The notes under the pieces are model-generated. The model ran no database searches. It was not told the origin of the DNA and saw only the letters and a program-made list of their open reading frames with translations. A stretch of 64,000 nt of DNA from Atherinomorus stipes (taxonomy: Eukaryota > Chordata > Actinopteri > Atheriniformes > Atherinidae), in assembly GCA_023101725.1 (NCBI GenBank), contig JALJCO010003012.1:1357001-1421000 (forward strand), written 5' to 3'. Position 1 is the first letter of the stretch. Each line of letters begins with the position of its first letter. The translations under genes were made by a program, and so were the position numbers. Shown here piece by piece: positions 62,251-64,000 of this stretch.

Positions 62251-64000
62251 TTTAAAATCCTGTAGATTTATTAAAGATTTAGAATTTGAACACCGTTCCC
62301 TGAAATAATCTGCAAAATTGCAATATTACAAAAAACAACAACAAAACAAACAAACAACAACAACAAAAAAAATCTTTTTTTTCCCTCTCTTTTTTTTGTG
62401 GTGAACATCACCAGCCACATTAATCCTCAGCTTGTGTTACTCAACAGCAACATGACTTGGAACAAATGCCACACAAGGTTCTTCTCAAATCCTCCAGCTG
62501 CCTCTCTTCACAGATAGCAGCTCTTAAGAACACTTCTCTGTTGTGATAAGGCTGTCAGTGTGGATGTGTGTGTGTGCATATATGCTCAGCAAGCAAACAC
62601 ACACCCACAGTTTGATTTTACATAAGAGGATACACAAAGCACTCGCTCAGCAGTGACGTTACTGTTTCTATACACAGTTTGGTGTCTTTTATGTGAAAAC
62701 TCATTCTGACATATGTACATACACACTAACATGGACACACATAAACTTAACTGCTAAGCAGTTTTAAATGTTCCAAGATTAAAGCAAAAGTGCTCAACAT
62801 CTTTGATCATTTCGACCCTGCGGAGTGCAAGAATGGAATAAATCGCCAGCTAGACTCAGACTGCTGTCCTATCAACAAAAACTCTCTTTGCGAACATGTC
62901 TGATTAACCCCTGTTGCACACACTCTATAAACACACTCCTGAGTGAAGGATGAGGCAGAAGTCTTGCTTGAATTAGAGAGGGACCTTTCAGTTTCATGCT
63001 CTTAAGTTTGAAATTGAACAAATTGAACGAAACTAATTAAAAGGCGAGACTGCTCTAAATTTGGATATGAAGTCCAATCTTTATTTGGGCTAATTCTAAC
63101 AGCATAGTGATACCATATAGTCACATTTAAAAATCCATTCATGACTCATAAGTTTAACTTAAGACAAGAGGTTACGAGCACTGGGTATTATGCAGAACTC
63201 AGAGAGCTGGCACTGAAGAATGGCAATGAGTTACTGCTTCTTGAGCACCATGACAATATGCAAAAGGGTCAAATGTCACATTCTGTGACAGAACTGCTAA
63301 GAGTTGGGAGGGAATCTATGTCACCTTTAAGGAGAATTTCATTCCCATGTTTTCCAGGTGTTGTTATAGTCAGCCATGTCTCATGAAACAGCAACGTTTT
63401 TTTGTTTTATTTTATTTTGGTTGTAAGTGAAATTGAGATGAGGCAACAGGGTACCGTCAAGTAAGGCAAGGACAGTGTATTATGGGAGGGAATTAAAAAG
63501 AGGCAATTTTATTCAAAGGAATAGTGGGCTATGGAAGGGCCTCAGATCAGACTTTTCTCATAAGCCATATATGATGTCCTCATATCTCCATCCGCCAATG
63601 GCACTGTGTGTCTCATTTGCTTGTCTTCAACAAACCCGAAGCATATCTTGGTTGGTTGCAAGCGAGGCCTAATGTGAGGCAGCCACACTTCACAGCATAA
63701 CCAGGATTGAAGGAACCGTTCTGAAATGCTGACGATCAAATGGACTCAAATCAATGCCTCATCTCTCGCATCATCCTATCCTGTACCTGCAAAAGAATCC
63801 ATCCATGAAATTGGACAGGAAACTGGGGATTTTTCAATATCACTCTTTGGTCAGATGAGGGGGCAGGATATTGGAGATTATCGACAGGTCAGACTCAGAA
63901 ACTCAACTTTCTAGCTGAGATTGTCTCCATTAATCTTAGACCAGATCTTGTGCTTTGGTCATCTTCAATCCCCACTCCCTACATCATAGAACTCACAGTG

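Larger units (their letters stand above)
57185..64000 (-). other. ctnnd2 intron upstream of e1 (partial)
   Basis: No exon for the coiled-coil segment was seen before the right edge. Contents include LINE-tail remnants (59214-59350 and 61430-61710), a TTAA MITE (61782-62250) and short A-rich tracts. The stretches 57300-59200 and 62300-64000 show nothing assignable. Confidence 0.75.

Overview
The window is vertebrate nuclear DNA, almost certainly from a teleost fish. Nine short GT-AG exons on the minus strand are separated by large, repeat-filled introns. The repeats are typical of teleosts: Tc1/mariner elements with TA target sites, hAT-like and TTAA-flanked MITEs, a tRNA-derived SINE, LINE tails ending in ATGGATGGATGG, and long TA, GAAA and CTTT microsatellites. 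There are no bacterial-style genes, operons, CRISPR arrays or rRNA genes.

The only host gene I can support is delta-catenin (ctnnd2, a p120-subfamily catenin), transcribed right to left. Nine exons (local numbers e1 to e9, 57184 down to 19851) join in one reading frame of 1314 nt, about 438 residues. They encode the low-complexity segment between the N-terminal coiled coil and the armadillo repeats. The coiled-coil exons should lie beyond the right edge. The armadillo, C-terminal and PDZ-ligand exons should lie beyond the left edge. I saw neither here. I cannot tell which of the two teleost paralogues this is.

Layout: 1-19850 is intron with MITEs, an RT fragment nested in a Tc1-like element (5580-7858), a large TIR element (about 9585-11881) and an internally deleted Tc1 copy (18508-19434). 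e9 is at 19851-20157. A 14.5-kb intron follows, then e8 (34644-34817). An 8.8-kb intron precedes a compact cluster e7-e6-e5-e4 (43632-45263) with introns of only 154 to 731 bp. Introns of 6.0 and 4.9 kb then separate e3 (51271-51443) and e2 (56371-56472). e1 (57150-57184) is a 35-nt exon, followed by intron to the right edge.

I found no new molecular system. The most interesting structure is in how the mobile elements are arranged. TTAA MITEs are nested at verifiable empty sites in copies of one hAT-like family. Two different element families appear to share one perfect 8-bp target duplication. One hAT-like copy abuts the e8 acceptor and has an inverted partner on the other side of e8. An NAGNAG acceptor is present at e2. 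All family assignments come from reading the sequence and general knowledge; no alignment or database search was run.
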